DNA from: Chitinophaga tropicalis
Lineage (GTDB): Bacteria; Bacteroidota; Bacteroidia; Chitinophagales; Chitinophagaceae
DNA: 64,000 bases
Direction: 5' to 3'
NCBI RefSeq assembly: GCF_009758205.1
Contig: NZ_WRXN01000003.1
Span: forward strand, 496,001-560,000
The notes under the pieces are model-generated. The model saw only the letters and a program-made list of their open reading frames with translations. It was not told where the DNA came from and did no database searches. Of the stretch, positions 19,586-28,468 are shown piece after piece (positions within the stretch are counted from its first letter, which is position 1; each line of letters opens with the position of its first letter). The translations under genes were made by a program, and so were the position numbers.

Positions 19586-19591
19586 AACGTT
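19586..19591. promoter_or_regulatory. Weak LacI-type operator core before the lacI-family gene
   Basis: The core AACGTT lies immediately upstream of the LacI-family start codon, flanked by AT and TC rather than the matching CA and TG of the two stronger sites. If real it would give autoregulation. Confidence 0.25.
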
Positions 19592-19739
19592 TCACTCATG
19601 TAAATATAAGCAAAGTCGGGATTTATTTCAGTGAACCGGGAGAACGGAGAGAAATAGAATGAACGCCTTTATTTGCATTATATTTATTTTACTCTATATT
19701 AGTGTCCGTCTAACACTTTAATACCGGATTCCACTAAAA

Positions 19740-21347
19740 ATGAAAAATATCTTATTCCCGGCAGCTGTACTGCTTTTTAGCCTGGCATCATCTGCACAAT
19801 CTGTATCGAAGTCCTGGGTTCCAGACCTGGGTAATGGTAGTTATAAGAATCCTGTTATCAATGCTGATTATTCGGACCCTGACGTGTGCCGTGCAGGAAA
19901 TGATTTTTATCTTGTTTCTTCCAGCTTTAATGCAGCGCCGGGCCTGCCCATACTGCATTCAAAGGACCTGGTGAACTGGACGATAATAGGACATGCGCTT
20001 AAAAGGCAACCTCCTTTTGAGCATTTCAGCAAGCCCCGTCATGGCAATGGTGTATGGGCACCATCTATCAGATATCATGGTGGGGAGTTCTATATTTATT
20101 ATCCGGACCCGGATTTCGGTATCTATATGATCAAAGCAAAGAATGCGGCAGGGCCGTGGTCTGACCCGGTAATGGTTAAGGAGGGGAAAGGGCTTATTGA
20201 TCCCTGTCCGTTGTGGGATGATGATGGTAGTGTGTACCTGGTGCATGCGTGGGCTGGTAGTCGTGCGGGTATTAAAAGCATTCTCACCCTTAACCGTATG
20301 AATAAAGAAGGTTCGGCTGTAACAGATGAAGGTGTGCTGGTATTTGATGGTCATAATGCTCATCCGACGCTGGAGGGACCGAAATTATACAAGCGGAACG
20401 GCTATTATTACATTTTCGCTCCGGCGGGTGGTGTAAGCACTGGCTGGCAGCTGGTATTGAGATCCAAAAATATTTATGGCCCATATGAAGAGAAGATAGT
20501 GATGGATCAGGGTAAGTCTCCAGTGAATGGTCCTCACCAGGGAGCGTGGGTGGAGATGCCGGATAATAGTCAATGGTTCCTGCATTTCCAGGACAAGGGT
20601 GCTTATGGCCGGGTAGTACATCTGCAGCCTATGCAATGGGTCAACAACTGGCCAGTGATAGGGACAGATAAAGACGGAGATGGGAAGGGGGAGCCTGTGC
20701 TTACATATAAAAAGCCATTGGCAGGAGAGAAGAAGAGTACTCCGCAGGAATCCGATGAATTTGAGGGAAACGCCCTGGGATTGCAATGGCAATGGCAGGC
20801 CAACCCGAAAGCTACCTGGAGCATGACCTATCCTGCCAGGGGATTCCTGAGATTGTTCTCTGCGCAGCTGCCGGACTCTTTCCGCAACTCCTGGGATGTG
20901 CCTAATATCCTGATGCAGAAGTTCCCGGCAGACAGTTTCACGATAACGACCAAGTGTTCTTTCTCACCTAATCCTTCACTGGAGGGAGAGCGCACAGGGC
21001 TGATCATTCTCGGGGCAAGTTATGCTTCGCTATCACTCGTAAAAAATGGCACTAACCTGCAACTGGTGTATGCCAGCTGTAAGAATGCTGACAAAGGCAA
21101 TAAAGAGGAACAACAGGTGCTGACCAACATCCAGGGGAATACCTGCTGGTTTCGTGTGAGAGTAAGTCCAGGCGCTATCTGCCATTTTGCTTACAGTACT
21201 GATGGGAATACATTCATTAATGCCGGTACGCCATTTACTGCGGAGCCGGGACGTTGGGTAGGTGCAAAAGCCGGCATCTTCTGTACGCGTGCTGAAAAGA
21301 TCAACGACTCGGGCTTTGCGGATTACGATTGGTTCCGGATTGAATAA
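19740..21347 (+). CDS. GH43 glycoside hydrolase with C-terminal beta-sandwich domain
   Basis: A 535-residue exported enzyme (signal peptide 1-19). Residues about 30-320 form the five-bladed propeller of family GH43, with the three expected acidic residues: Asp46 in YSDPD (base), Asp154 in LIDP (pKa modulator) and Glu212 in LEGPKLY (acid). A beta-sandwich of the GH43 C2/DUF1349 type covers about 345-535. The enzymes are exo-acting alpha-L-arabinofuranosidases or beta-xylosidases; in this pectin setting removal of arabinose side chains is likely. It is divergent from the LacI regulator and ends in its own terminator, so it is a separate transcript from susC. Confidence 0.88.
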   Translation: MKNILFPAAVLLFSLASSAQSVSKSWVPDLGNGSYKNPVINADYSDPDVCRAGNDFYLVSSSFNAAPGLPILHSKDLVNWTIIGHALKRQPPFEHFSKPRHGNGVWAPSIRYHGGEFYIYYPDPDFGIYMIKAKNAAGPWSDPVMVKEGKGLIDPCPLWDDDGSVYLVHAWAGSRAGIKSILTLNRMNKEGSAVTDEGVLVFDGHNAHPTLEGPKLYKRNGYYYIFAPAGGVSTGWQLVLRSKNIYGPYEEKIVMDQGKSPVNGPHQGAWVEMPDNSQWFLHFQDKGAYGRVVHLQPMQWVNNWPVIGTDKDGDGKGEPVLTYKKPLAGEKKSTPQESDEFEGNALGLQWQWQANPKATWSMTYPARGFLRLFSAQLPDSFRNSWDVPNILMQKFPADSFTITTKCSFSPNPSLEGERTGLIILGASYASLSLVKNGTNLQLVYASCKNADKGNKEEQQVLTNIQGNTCWFRVRVSPGAICHFAYSTDGNTFINAGTPFTAEPGRWVGAKAGIFCTRAEKINDSGFADYDWFRIE

Positions 21348-21375
21348 TCAGTGCAAAGAAAAAGCATTGAAAAAA

Positions 21376-21407
21376 GCGCTTTAGCCTCAGGCTAAGGCGT
21401 TTTTTGT
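21376..21407 (+). terminator. Intrinsic terminator after the GH43 gene
   Basis: The stem CGCTTTAGCC / GGCTAAGGCG (10 bp with a G-U pair, loop TCA) is followed by TTTTTTG. It separates GH43 from the susC transcript. Confidence 0.75.
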
Positions 21408-21475
21408 TATTAGATTTTCAGACTGGTACAAGTGAAAAAATAATTAGAATAATTTTCCTGTTCTACCTTCTTTTT

Positions 21476-21489
21476 CGCAAACGTTTGCG
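21476..21489. promoter_or_regulatory. LacI-type operator upstream of susC (perfect 14-bp palindrome)
   Basis: CGCAAACGTTTGCG is a perfect palindrome with the central CG typical of LacI/GalR operators. It lies about 90 bp before the susC start in an otherwise unoccupied region (21408-21579), and the same core CAAACGTTTG recurs at 34979. Binding by the LacI-family protein at 18563-19585 is inferred. Confidence 0.7.
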
Positions 21490-21579
21490 TAAATAAATCC
21501 TTTCATTCCCTTCCGTATTAAGGAATATAGCTGTAGAATTGAGCATTGGCCCAAGTTTAGAAAATACAAGACATACGTT

Positions 21580-24540
21580 ATGAAAAAATTGCTGTTATTT
21601 TACTGGCTGTTGCTAGGTTGTGCAGTCACCACACTGGCACAGAGCCATGTTGTTAAAGGGAAGGTTACAGATGCCTCCACCGGCGAACCTTTGGTAATGG
21701 TCAATGTACAGCTGAAAGGAACTACAACAGGCGCAAGGACAGACGCCGCAGGCAATTTCTCCCTTACCGTTCCCGATCTTCAAGCCGGAGTGCTTACATT
21801 CAGTTATCTGGGATACCAGGCATTCACCCAGAACATCAATGGTAACACAAACATCTCTGTACAACTGGCAAAAGATAATAAACAACTGGATGAAGTTGTT
21901 GTTGTTGGTTATGGTGAAGTGAAAAAACGTGACCTTACAGGGGCTGTTACTTCTGTAAAAGGAGATGAGCTGAAGAAAGTTCCTTCTACCAACGTCATTG
22001 AATCTGTGCAGGGAAAACTGCCTGGTGTTGACATCACCAAAAGCAGCGGTGCTTCCGGAGCAAAAGTAAATGTGACTGTGAGGGGAAACCGTTCTATCCG
22101 CGCAGATAACGGACCTCTTTACATTGTGGATGGGGTACAGTATGAGAATATACAGGATATCAACCCCAATGATATCCAATCCATGGAGGTATTGAAAGAT
22201 GCTTCCTCTACTGCTGTATATGGTTCCCGTGGCGCTAACGGGGTGATCATCATCACTACCAAAAAGGGTGTTGCCGGCAAGCCCCGTGTTTTCGTTAACT
22301 CATATGTTGGCGTATCGCAGGTGGCGGGTTACCCGGAAATGGCCACTGGTCCGCAATATGTTGCCCTGAAGAGGGAAGCTAACCGTACTACGGGCCGTTG
22401 GAGCAGTGTGGCAGATGACCCATTGATCTTCAATGCTTCTGAAGTAGCGGCTATCCAAAATAATCTCTGGACAAACTATGCAGACCTGCTTATTCATGAC
22501 GGTTTGCAGCAGGATTACCAGGTTGGTGTGTCTGGTGGTTCTGAGAAAACGAAGATCTATCTCTCGCTGGATTATTTTGATGAAAAAGGTCTTTTTAAGC
22601 TGGACCGTCTTCGCCGTTATTCCGGCAGACTGAATATAGATCAGATAGTGAGCAACTATCTGAAAGTGGGTATGCAAAGCCAGGTGACGTATTATGACCA
22701 GGACAGTCGCCGGGACCCGCTTAACCAGGCTAACAAGATCATTCCCCTGGGCAAACCTTATGATGAGGCAGGTAACCTGGTTATCTTTCCTAACCAGGGT
22801 GTTATGATCAATCCGCTGGTGGACGAGCAACCCAACGCATATGAGAACAATACCCGTGTTACCCGCACATTTGTAAATGCTTATGTGGAACTGACGCCTT
22901 TCAAAGGATTGTCTTTCCGTTCTAATTTCGGTGTGACCCTGGATAATTCCCGTAATGGTATCTTCGCTGCCAAGAACACGATAGACCGTGCGACTGCTTC
23001 AGCTTCCAGGTCACAGTATAATACCGGCAGCAAAAGTTATATCAGCTGGGAAAATGTGTTGAACTACCAGCAGAAGATCGGCGATCATTCCTTTGGGCTG
23101 ACCGGCGTAGCCAGCTTGCTGTCAGACCAGCGTGATTCCAGCTTCCTGCAGGGCGAAGGCCAGTTGCTGCCTTCACAACTGTATTATGCGCTGGCTAACA
23201 ACGTGAGCGGTATAGCTGTTCGCACCAGCTATATGGCTAATAAGCTGATTTCGTTCACCGGCCGTATCAACTATAATTATAAGGGTAAATACCTGCTCTC
23301 ACTGACGGGACGTTCTGATGGTTCTTCCAAACTGGCTCCTGGTAATAAATGGGCTTTCTTCCCTTCAGTTGCAGGCGCGTGGCGTATTGGAGATGAGAAC
23401 TTCATGCGCGGACAACATTTCTTCAGTGATCTGAAGCTCCGTGCAAGTTATGGTATTGCAGGCAATGATGCTGTGCCTCCTTATGCTACGGCCAGTTACC
23501 TGACTAAAATCCCTTTTTCCTGGGATGATACCAACTCTGCGCTGGCCTATGCTATTGGCAGCCAGATCGGAAACAGGAACCTGAAATGGGAACTCTCTTC
23601 TACTACAGACATTGGTGTGGATTTCAGCATATTGAACGGCAGAATTGGCGCTACGGTGGATTACTATGATACACATACCAAAGACCTGCTGCTGCAGCGT
23701 ACCCTGCCCACTTCTTCCGGTGTTGGCAGTGTGATCCAGAATATTGGTAAAACCCGTAACAGGGGCGTGGAAGTTGGTATCAATACTACCAATGTCAGCA
23801 CCCGTTCATTCACCTGGAGCTCCAACATCGTGTTCTCAAAGAACAAGGAAGAGATCGTGGCGCTGGCTGATGCCAGGACCAATGATGTAGCTAATGGCTG
23901 GTTTATTGGTCAACCGGTAAAAGTATTCTACGACTATCAGAAAACAGGTATCTGGCAGACAGGCGATAAGGACGAAGCTACCAAGTATGGTCAGAGCCCA
24001 GGTGACATCAGGGTGAAGGATATTGACAATAGTGGCGCTATCAATACACAGGATCGTGTAATAATAGGCAAACAGGTGCCTACCTGGAGTGGTGGTTTCA
24101 ACAACGATATCAAGTATAAGAATTTCGATCTGAATATCTATGTATTTGCCCGTATGGGTCAGTGGATCAATTCTGAATATGCAGGAAAATATGATCCGCA
24201 GGGATTGGAGAACAGTGCGCCGGTTAACTACTGGACACCGGAAAATCCCAGCAACGAATATCCAAGACCTAATGCCAGTATTTCGAAAGATGGCAGGTTG
24301 TATATCAAATCACTCAACTATAAGGATGGCTCTTTTGTGAAGATCCGTAATATCTCCCTGGGATATACATTGCCGGCGTCAGCGCTGAAGCAGCTGCACA
24401 TCAGTAACCTGCGTGTGTATGTGACAGGCAAGAACCTTTTCACTTTCAGTAAGATCAAGGAATATGATCCGGAAAGGGGAGGTGATCTCAGCAATCCACT
24501 CACCAAAATGTATGTAGCCGGCCTGAATGTAGAATTCTGA
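21580..24540 (+). CDS. susC: SusC/RagA TonB-linked outer-membrane porin of the pectin locus
   Basis: A 986-residue SusC protein: signal peptide (1-20), carboxypeptidase-regulatory-like domain (about 22-105), the TonB-box-like junction DEVVVVGYGEVKKRDLTGAV, plug domain (about 110-230, with VLKDASSTAVYGSRGANGV) and beta-barrel ending GLNVEF. There is no STN domain, which fits control by the LacI regulator instead of a sigma/FecR pair. With the SusD downstream (17 nt gap) it should import rhamnogalacturonan or homogalacturonan oligosaccharides, TonB-powered. Confidence 0.92.
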   Translation: MKKLLLFYWLLLGCAVTTLAQSHVVKGKVTDASTGEPLVMVNVQLKGTTTGARTDAAGNFSLTVPDLQAGVLTFSYLGYQAFTQNINGNTNISVQLAKDNKQLDEVVVVGYGEVKKRDLTGAVTSVKGDELKKVPSTNVIESVQGKLPGVDITKSSGASGAKVNVTVRGNRSIRADNGPLYIVDGVQYENIQDINPNDIQSMEVLKDASSTAVYGSRGANGVIIITTKKGVAGKPRVFVNSYVGVSQVAGYPEMATGPQYVALKREANRTTGRWSSVADDPLIFNASEVAAIQNNLWTNYADLLIHDGLQQDYQVGVSGGSEKTKIYLSLDYFDEKGLFKLDRLRRYSGRLNIDQIVSNYLKVGMQSQVTYYDQDSRRDPLNQANKIIPLGKPYDEAGNLVIFPNQGVMINPLVDEQPNAYENNTRVTRTFVNAYVELTPFKGLSFRSNFGVTLDNSRNGIFAAKNTIDRATASASRSQYNTGSKSYISWENVLNYQQKIGDHSFGLTGVASLLSDQRDSSFLQGEGQLLPSQLYYALANNVSGIAVRTSYMANKLISFTGRINYNYKGKYLLSLTGRSDGSSKLAPGNKWAFFPSVAGAWRIGDENFMRGQHFFSDLKLRASYGIAGNDAVPPYATASYLTKIPFSWDDTNSALAYAIGSQIGNRNLKWELSSTTDIGVDFSILNGRIGATVDYYDTHTKDLLLQRTLPTSSGVGSVIQNIGKTRNRGVEVGINTTNVSTRSFTWSSNIVFSKNKEEIVALADARTNDVANGWFIGQPVKVFYDYQKTGIWQTGDKDEATKYGQSPGDIRVKDIDNSGAINTQDRVIIGKQVPTWSGGFNNDIKYKNFDLNIYVFARMGQWINSEYAGKYDPQGLENSAPVNYWTPENPSNEYPRPNASISKDGRLYIKSLNYKDGSFVKIRNISLGYTLPASALKQLHISNLRVYVTGKNLFTFSKIKEYDPERGGDLSNPLTKMYVAGLNVEF

Positions 24541-24557
24541 TCTTAAAACAACAACTC

Positions 24558-26192
24558 ATGAAACGCTCTGTAATATATACATTCCTGCTCAGCATCACTC
24601 TGCTCGGTGCGTGCAACAAACAACTGGAAGAATACAATCCTTCCGGTCTTACGGTAGACCAGGTATTCAGTACTCCTGATGGATTTGAAACGCTGGTTAC
24701 CGCAGCTTACTCGTACAACCGCTGGTGGTACGGTAAAGAAGAAGGTTACAGTATTGCTGAAATGGGCACTGACCTGTGGACCAGTGGTACGGGGGATAAA
24801 TATTCCGACCTTACGCAGTATCTTAACCTCCAGGCCAGCAATTCCGTGATGGCCGGGTTGTGGAAACAGTTATATGCTGCTGTGAACCTTTGTAACCTGG
24901 GTATTGCCAGGGTGGATAAAGCCGGGTTTACGGATAATATAAGGGTTACCCGGGATGCGGAGCTCCGTTTTCTCCGTGCCTTTTACTACTGGCATATTGT
25001 GGAAACATGGGGTGGTGTCCATTTCACTACCCAGCCAACGGAGGGCGTGGTGACTACAGCCAACCGTACTCCGGTGGATACTTTCTATGCCCAGATATTC
25101 CGCGATCTGGAGGTAGCGGTAACCAATCTGCCGGCCACTACGGGAGACTATGGCCGTGTTACAAAACCAGCCGCCCAGGCTTTCCTGGCCCGTATATGCC
25201 TTACCCGTGGGCTTAACCAGCGGGCGGCTGTACTGGCAGATTCTGTAATCAACAATTACAGTTTTGCCCTTGAATCCAATTATGCACGTCTCTGGAGTAT
25301 GGATAATCTGCAGAACAAAGAGGTTGTATGGGCGGTTAATTACATGAAGAACCTGGTATTTGACGATAGGACCAATGCTACTTTATATCCTACCGGTCAC
25401 TCCAGGGGAGCGCATAATGGTCACCTGATGTTTGGTATGAAATATGACGATCTTCCTGGTATGCAGCGTGATATAGCCAACGGGCGGCCGTTTAACAGGT
25501 ATATGCCTACACTTTTCATGCTGAATCTTTACAATGAAAATGCAGATGCCCGTTATGAAGGTTCCTTCAGGCAGGTATGGTACTGCAATAACCTGAAAAC
25601 AGCACCTGATGGTATGAAACTGGGAGATACCGCTGTATTCTGTTCCAAAAAGGCAGTAAACGGCACCGGTAAGAAATACAGAATCTATGACCGTAATGCT
25701 TCCTATGCGGAGAATGAGGGTGGTAAAGACCGTACCCATTATGTTTCCCTGAAGAAATTTGATGATCCTACCCGTTTGGGTAAAGATGAGGAGCAAAGTG
25801 CGCGGGACGCTTTTATTATCCGTCTGGCAGAATTGTATCTCATTGCTGCTGAAGCCCAGTTCAATCTCGGTAACTCTGCCAAAGCAGCTGATTATATCAA
25901 TGTGATCCGTAAAAGAGCTGCCATTCCCGGTCATGAGGCTGAGATGGTGGTGTCAGCTTCAGATATTACGCTGGACTTCATCCTGGATGAAAGGGCCCGT
26001 GAACTGGTGGGAGAACAGCTCCGCTGGTTTGATCTGAAGCGTACCGGTAAGCTGGGCGAGCGTATTAGTGCTCATAACCCGGATGCTGCGAAGTATTTCC
26101 AGTCTTATCATACATTGCGTCCTATTCCACAGGAACAGATAGACGCGGTGACCAATAAAACTGAATTTACGCAGAACCCGAACTACCAATAA
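24558..26192 (+). CDS. susD: RagB/SusD-family lipoprotein of the pectin locus
   Basis: A 544-residue SusD homologue with signal peptide and lipobox LGAC (Cys about 19), the N-terminal helical region with AELRFLRAFYYWHIVETWGG (the classic SusD 'E.R.LRA.Y' segment) and a C-terminal half with ERARELVGEQLRWFDLKRTGKL and a final HTLRPIPQEQID motif. It binds oligosaccharide at the cell surface and docks on the SusC encoded 17 nt upstream. The ligand is inferred to be pectic from the downstream enzymes. Confidence 0.92.
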   Translation: MKRSVIYTFLLSITLLGACNKQLEEYNPSGLTVDQVFSTPDGFETLVTAAYSYNRWWYGKEEGYSIAEMGTDLWTSGTGDKYSDLTQYLNLQASNSVMAGLWKQLYAAVNLCNLGIARVDKAGFTDNIRVTRDAELRFLRAFYYWHIVETWGGVHFTTQPTEGVVTTANRTPVDTFYAQIFRDLEVAVTNLPATTGDYGRVTKPAAQAFLARICLTRGLNQRAAVLADSVINNYSFALESNYARLWSMDNLQNKEVVWAVNYMKNLVFDDRTNATLYPTGHSRGAHNGHLMFGMKYDDLPGMQRDIANGRPFNRYMPTLFMLNLYNENADARYEGSFRQVWYCNNLKTAPDGMKLGDTAVFCSKKAVNGTGKKYRIYDRNASYAENEGGKDRTHYVSLKKFDDPTRLGKDEEQSARDAFIIRLAELYLIAAEAQFNLGNSAKAADYINVIRKRAAIPGHEAEMVVSASDITLDFILDERARELVGEQLRWFDLKRTGKLGERISAHNPDAAKYFQSYHTLRPIPQEQIDAVTNKTEFTQNPNYQ

Positions 26193-26197
26193 AACAG

Positions 26198-26233
26198 ATA
26201 GCGTCTCAGTTTGCCAGCAAACTGAGACGCTAT
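26198..26233 (+). terminator. Strong 16-bp stem-loop between susD and the enzyme genes
   Basis: A perfect 16-bp stem (26198-26213 with 26218-26233, loop CCAG) starts 6 nt after the susD stop. It is followed by only three T before AAAAC, so it is more likely a leaky terminator or RNase barrier than a full stop; the next gene starts 24 bp later with no clear promoter. Confidence 0.6.
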
Positions 26234-26256
26234 TTAAAACAGGACTATAAAACAGA

Positions 26257-28458
26257 ATGCTCATGAAGTTGTATTTATTGGCGCTGCTGCTTACATTGAC
26301 CAGCTGGATCCCCGCAGAAGAACTGCCGCGCGTGTTCATGATCGGAGATTCCACAATGGCCGACAAACCGCTTGAAGACAATCCCGAACGGGGCTGGGGG
26401 CAATTATTCCCTCTTTTCCTGAAACAGGGTGTGACTGTTAAGAACTATGCGGTGAATGGCCGCAGCACCAAAAGCTTTATTACGGAACACCGTTGGGATA
26501 GTGTATTGGCCCAGCTGAGACCGGGCGACTGGCTCATTATCCAGTTTGGACATAATGATCAGAAAAAGGAAGATCCCACCCGTTATGCTGATCCGGAAGG
26601 AGCTTATAAAGATAACCTCACCCGTTTCATCAAAGAAGCCCGTTCCAAGGGAGCCAACCCTATCCTGGTTACTCCGGTGATGCGCCGCAAATTTGATGAT
26701 AAGGGAGCTTTTACAGACCAGCATGGACTGTATCCCGGAGTAGTAAGACAATTGGCTGCCGCGCAGAAAGTACCGCTGATAGATCTGCACAAAAGCAGTG
26801 AAGCACTGATCGTGCAGCATGGTGTGCAGGGCTCTGAAAAGCTGTTCCGTACTACACCTGCGGGACATTATAAGACATTGCCCAATGGTATTACGGACAA
26901 TACACATTTCTCTGAATACGGCGCTACACTTGTTGCCGGATTGGTGGCGAAAGAGATCCGTGATAAACATATAGAGCTGGAAAAATATCTTCAGACCACG
27001 GTGTTTGAAGGTAAATACCGTTTTGATCTGCCAGAGATCTATGAACCGCATTTCAGGAGGGATACATTCAGTATTGCTGCTTATGGTGCAAAAGCTGATG
27101 GTATTACCCTGAATACAAAAAGTATTAATAAAGCAATAGACGATTGTAACAGTAAAGGCGGCGGTGTGGTAATGATTCCTGCAGGGCTCTGGCTGACAGG
27201 GCCTATTACGCTGAAAAGTAATGTTAATCTTTACCTGGCATCCAATGCCATATTACAGTTTACGACGGACTTTGACCAGTATCCCCTGATCGAGACGACT
27301 TATGAAGGGTTGAAAGCCATGCGTTGTCAGGCGCCTGTTTCTGCTGTAAATGCAGAAAACATTGCTATAACAGGGAAGGGTATACTGGATGGAGGCGGGG
27401 ATGCCTGGCGTATTGTGAAGAAGGATAAACTGACTGAAACCCAGTGGAAGAAGCTGGTGGCTTCCGGTGGTATAGAAGGGGAGGATAAACGGACATGGTA
27501 TCCTTCGGCTAAATCTTTCAAGGGATCGCATACCAAACTGGCTGGTGTGATCTCGCCTGAAAAGACGGCGGCGGATTATGACAGTATCAAGGACTTTCTG
27601 CGTCCAAATATGCTGAGTATTACTTCCTGCAAGTATGTGTTGCTGGAAGGTGTTACTTTCCAGAACTCACCTGCCTGGTGTCTGCATCCGTTGTTAACTG
27701 AGCATATCACCCTGCGTAATGTATATGCCAAGAATCCGTGGTATGCCCAGAATGGGGATGGACTGGACCTTGAATCCTGTCGTTATGCGCGGGTTGAGGG
27801 TTGTACATTTGATGTGGGGGATGATGGGATCTGTATCAAGTCGGGCCGTGATGAGCAGGGCCGTAAACGTGGAGTGGCAACGGAAGATGTGATCGTGAAT
27901 AACTGTACTGTTTATCATGCGCATGGCGGATTTGTAATAGGGAGTGAAATGTCAGGAGGCGCACGTAACCTGTATGTGTCAGATTGTTCATTCCTGGGTA
28001 CGGATATTGGTCTTCGATTCAAAACCACTCGTGGACGTGGCGGTATCGTAGAAAAGATCTATGTACATAACATTAACATGAAGGATATTCCTGCGGAGGC
28101 TATTCTCTTTGATATGTACTACATGGCGAAAGACCCTGTACTTCTGGCGGGAGAGAAAAGGGATGCGCCTAAAGCAGAACTTTTCCCTGTTACAGAGGCT
28201 ACTCCTCAATTCCGTGATTTCCATATCAGCAATGTGGTGTGTTATGGAGCGGCAAAGGCCATCTTTATCCGCGGGTTGCCGGAAATGCCTATCAGCGATA
28301 TTCATTTGCAGGATATTACTATTAAGGCTGATAAGGCGGGCGATTGCATAGTGGGGTCAAACATCTATCTCAACAATGTAACGCTTGTTACTGCAGATAA
28401 TGGTAAGATCAATGTACAGGACAGTAAACAGGTTAAACTGGATATTACCAAAAGATAA
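26257..28458 (+). CDS. Bifunctional rhamnogalacturonan acetylesterase (SGNH) - GH28 polygalacturonase fusion
   Basis: A 733-residue exported protein with two enzymes. Residues 24-245 are an SGNH/GDSL esterase of the rhamnogalacturonan acetylesterase type: GDST with Ser32, Gly/Asn blocks (NGRST, GHND with Asn99) and DNTH (Asp213, His216). Residues 268-725 are a GH28 right-handed parallel beta-helix: NGDGLDLES (Asp500), GDDGICIKSGR (Asp521, Asp522, Lys526) and HGGFVIGSE (His about 557). It should deacetylate and then hydrolyse galacturonan or rhamnogalacturonan. Two starts (26257, 26263) are equivalent. It is followed 10 nt later by the GH105 gene. Confidence 0.88.
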   Translation: MLMKLYLLALLLTLTSWIPAEELPRVFMIGDSTMADKPLEDNPERGWGQLFPLFLKQGVTVKNYAVNGRSTKSFITEHRWDSVLAQLRPGDWLIIQFGHNDQKKEDPTRYADPEGAYKDNLTRFIKEARSKGANPILVTPVMRRKFDDKGAFTDQHGLYPGVVRQLAAAQKVPLIDLHKSSEALIVQHGVQGSEKLFRTTPAGHYKTLPNGITDNTHFSEYGATLVAGLVAKEIRDKHIELEKYLQTTVFEGKYRFDLPEIYEPHFRRDTFSIAAYGAKADGITLNTKSINKAIDDCNSKGGGVVMIPAGLWLTGPITLKSNVNLYLASNAILQFTTDFDQYPLIETTYEGLKAMRCQAPVSAVNAENIAITGKGILDGGGDAWRIVKKDKLTETQWKKLVASGGIEGEDKRTWYPSAKSFKGSHTKLAGVISPEKTAADYDSIKDFLRPNMLSITSCKYVLLEGVTFQNSPAWCLHPLLTEHITLRNVYAKNPWYAQNGDGLDLESCRYARVEGCTFDVGDDGICIKSGRDEQGRKRGVATEDVIVNNCTVYHAHGGFVIGSEMSGGARNLYVSDCSFLGTDIGLRFKTTRGRGGIVEKIYVHNINMKDIPAEAILFDMYYMAKDPVLLAGEKRDAPKAELFPVTEATPQFRDFHISNVVCYGAAKAIFIRGLPEMPISDIHLQDITIKADKAGDCIVGSNIYLNNVTLVTADNGKINVQDSKQVKLDITKR

Positions 28459-28468
28459 ACCGGACTTC

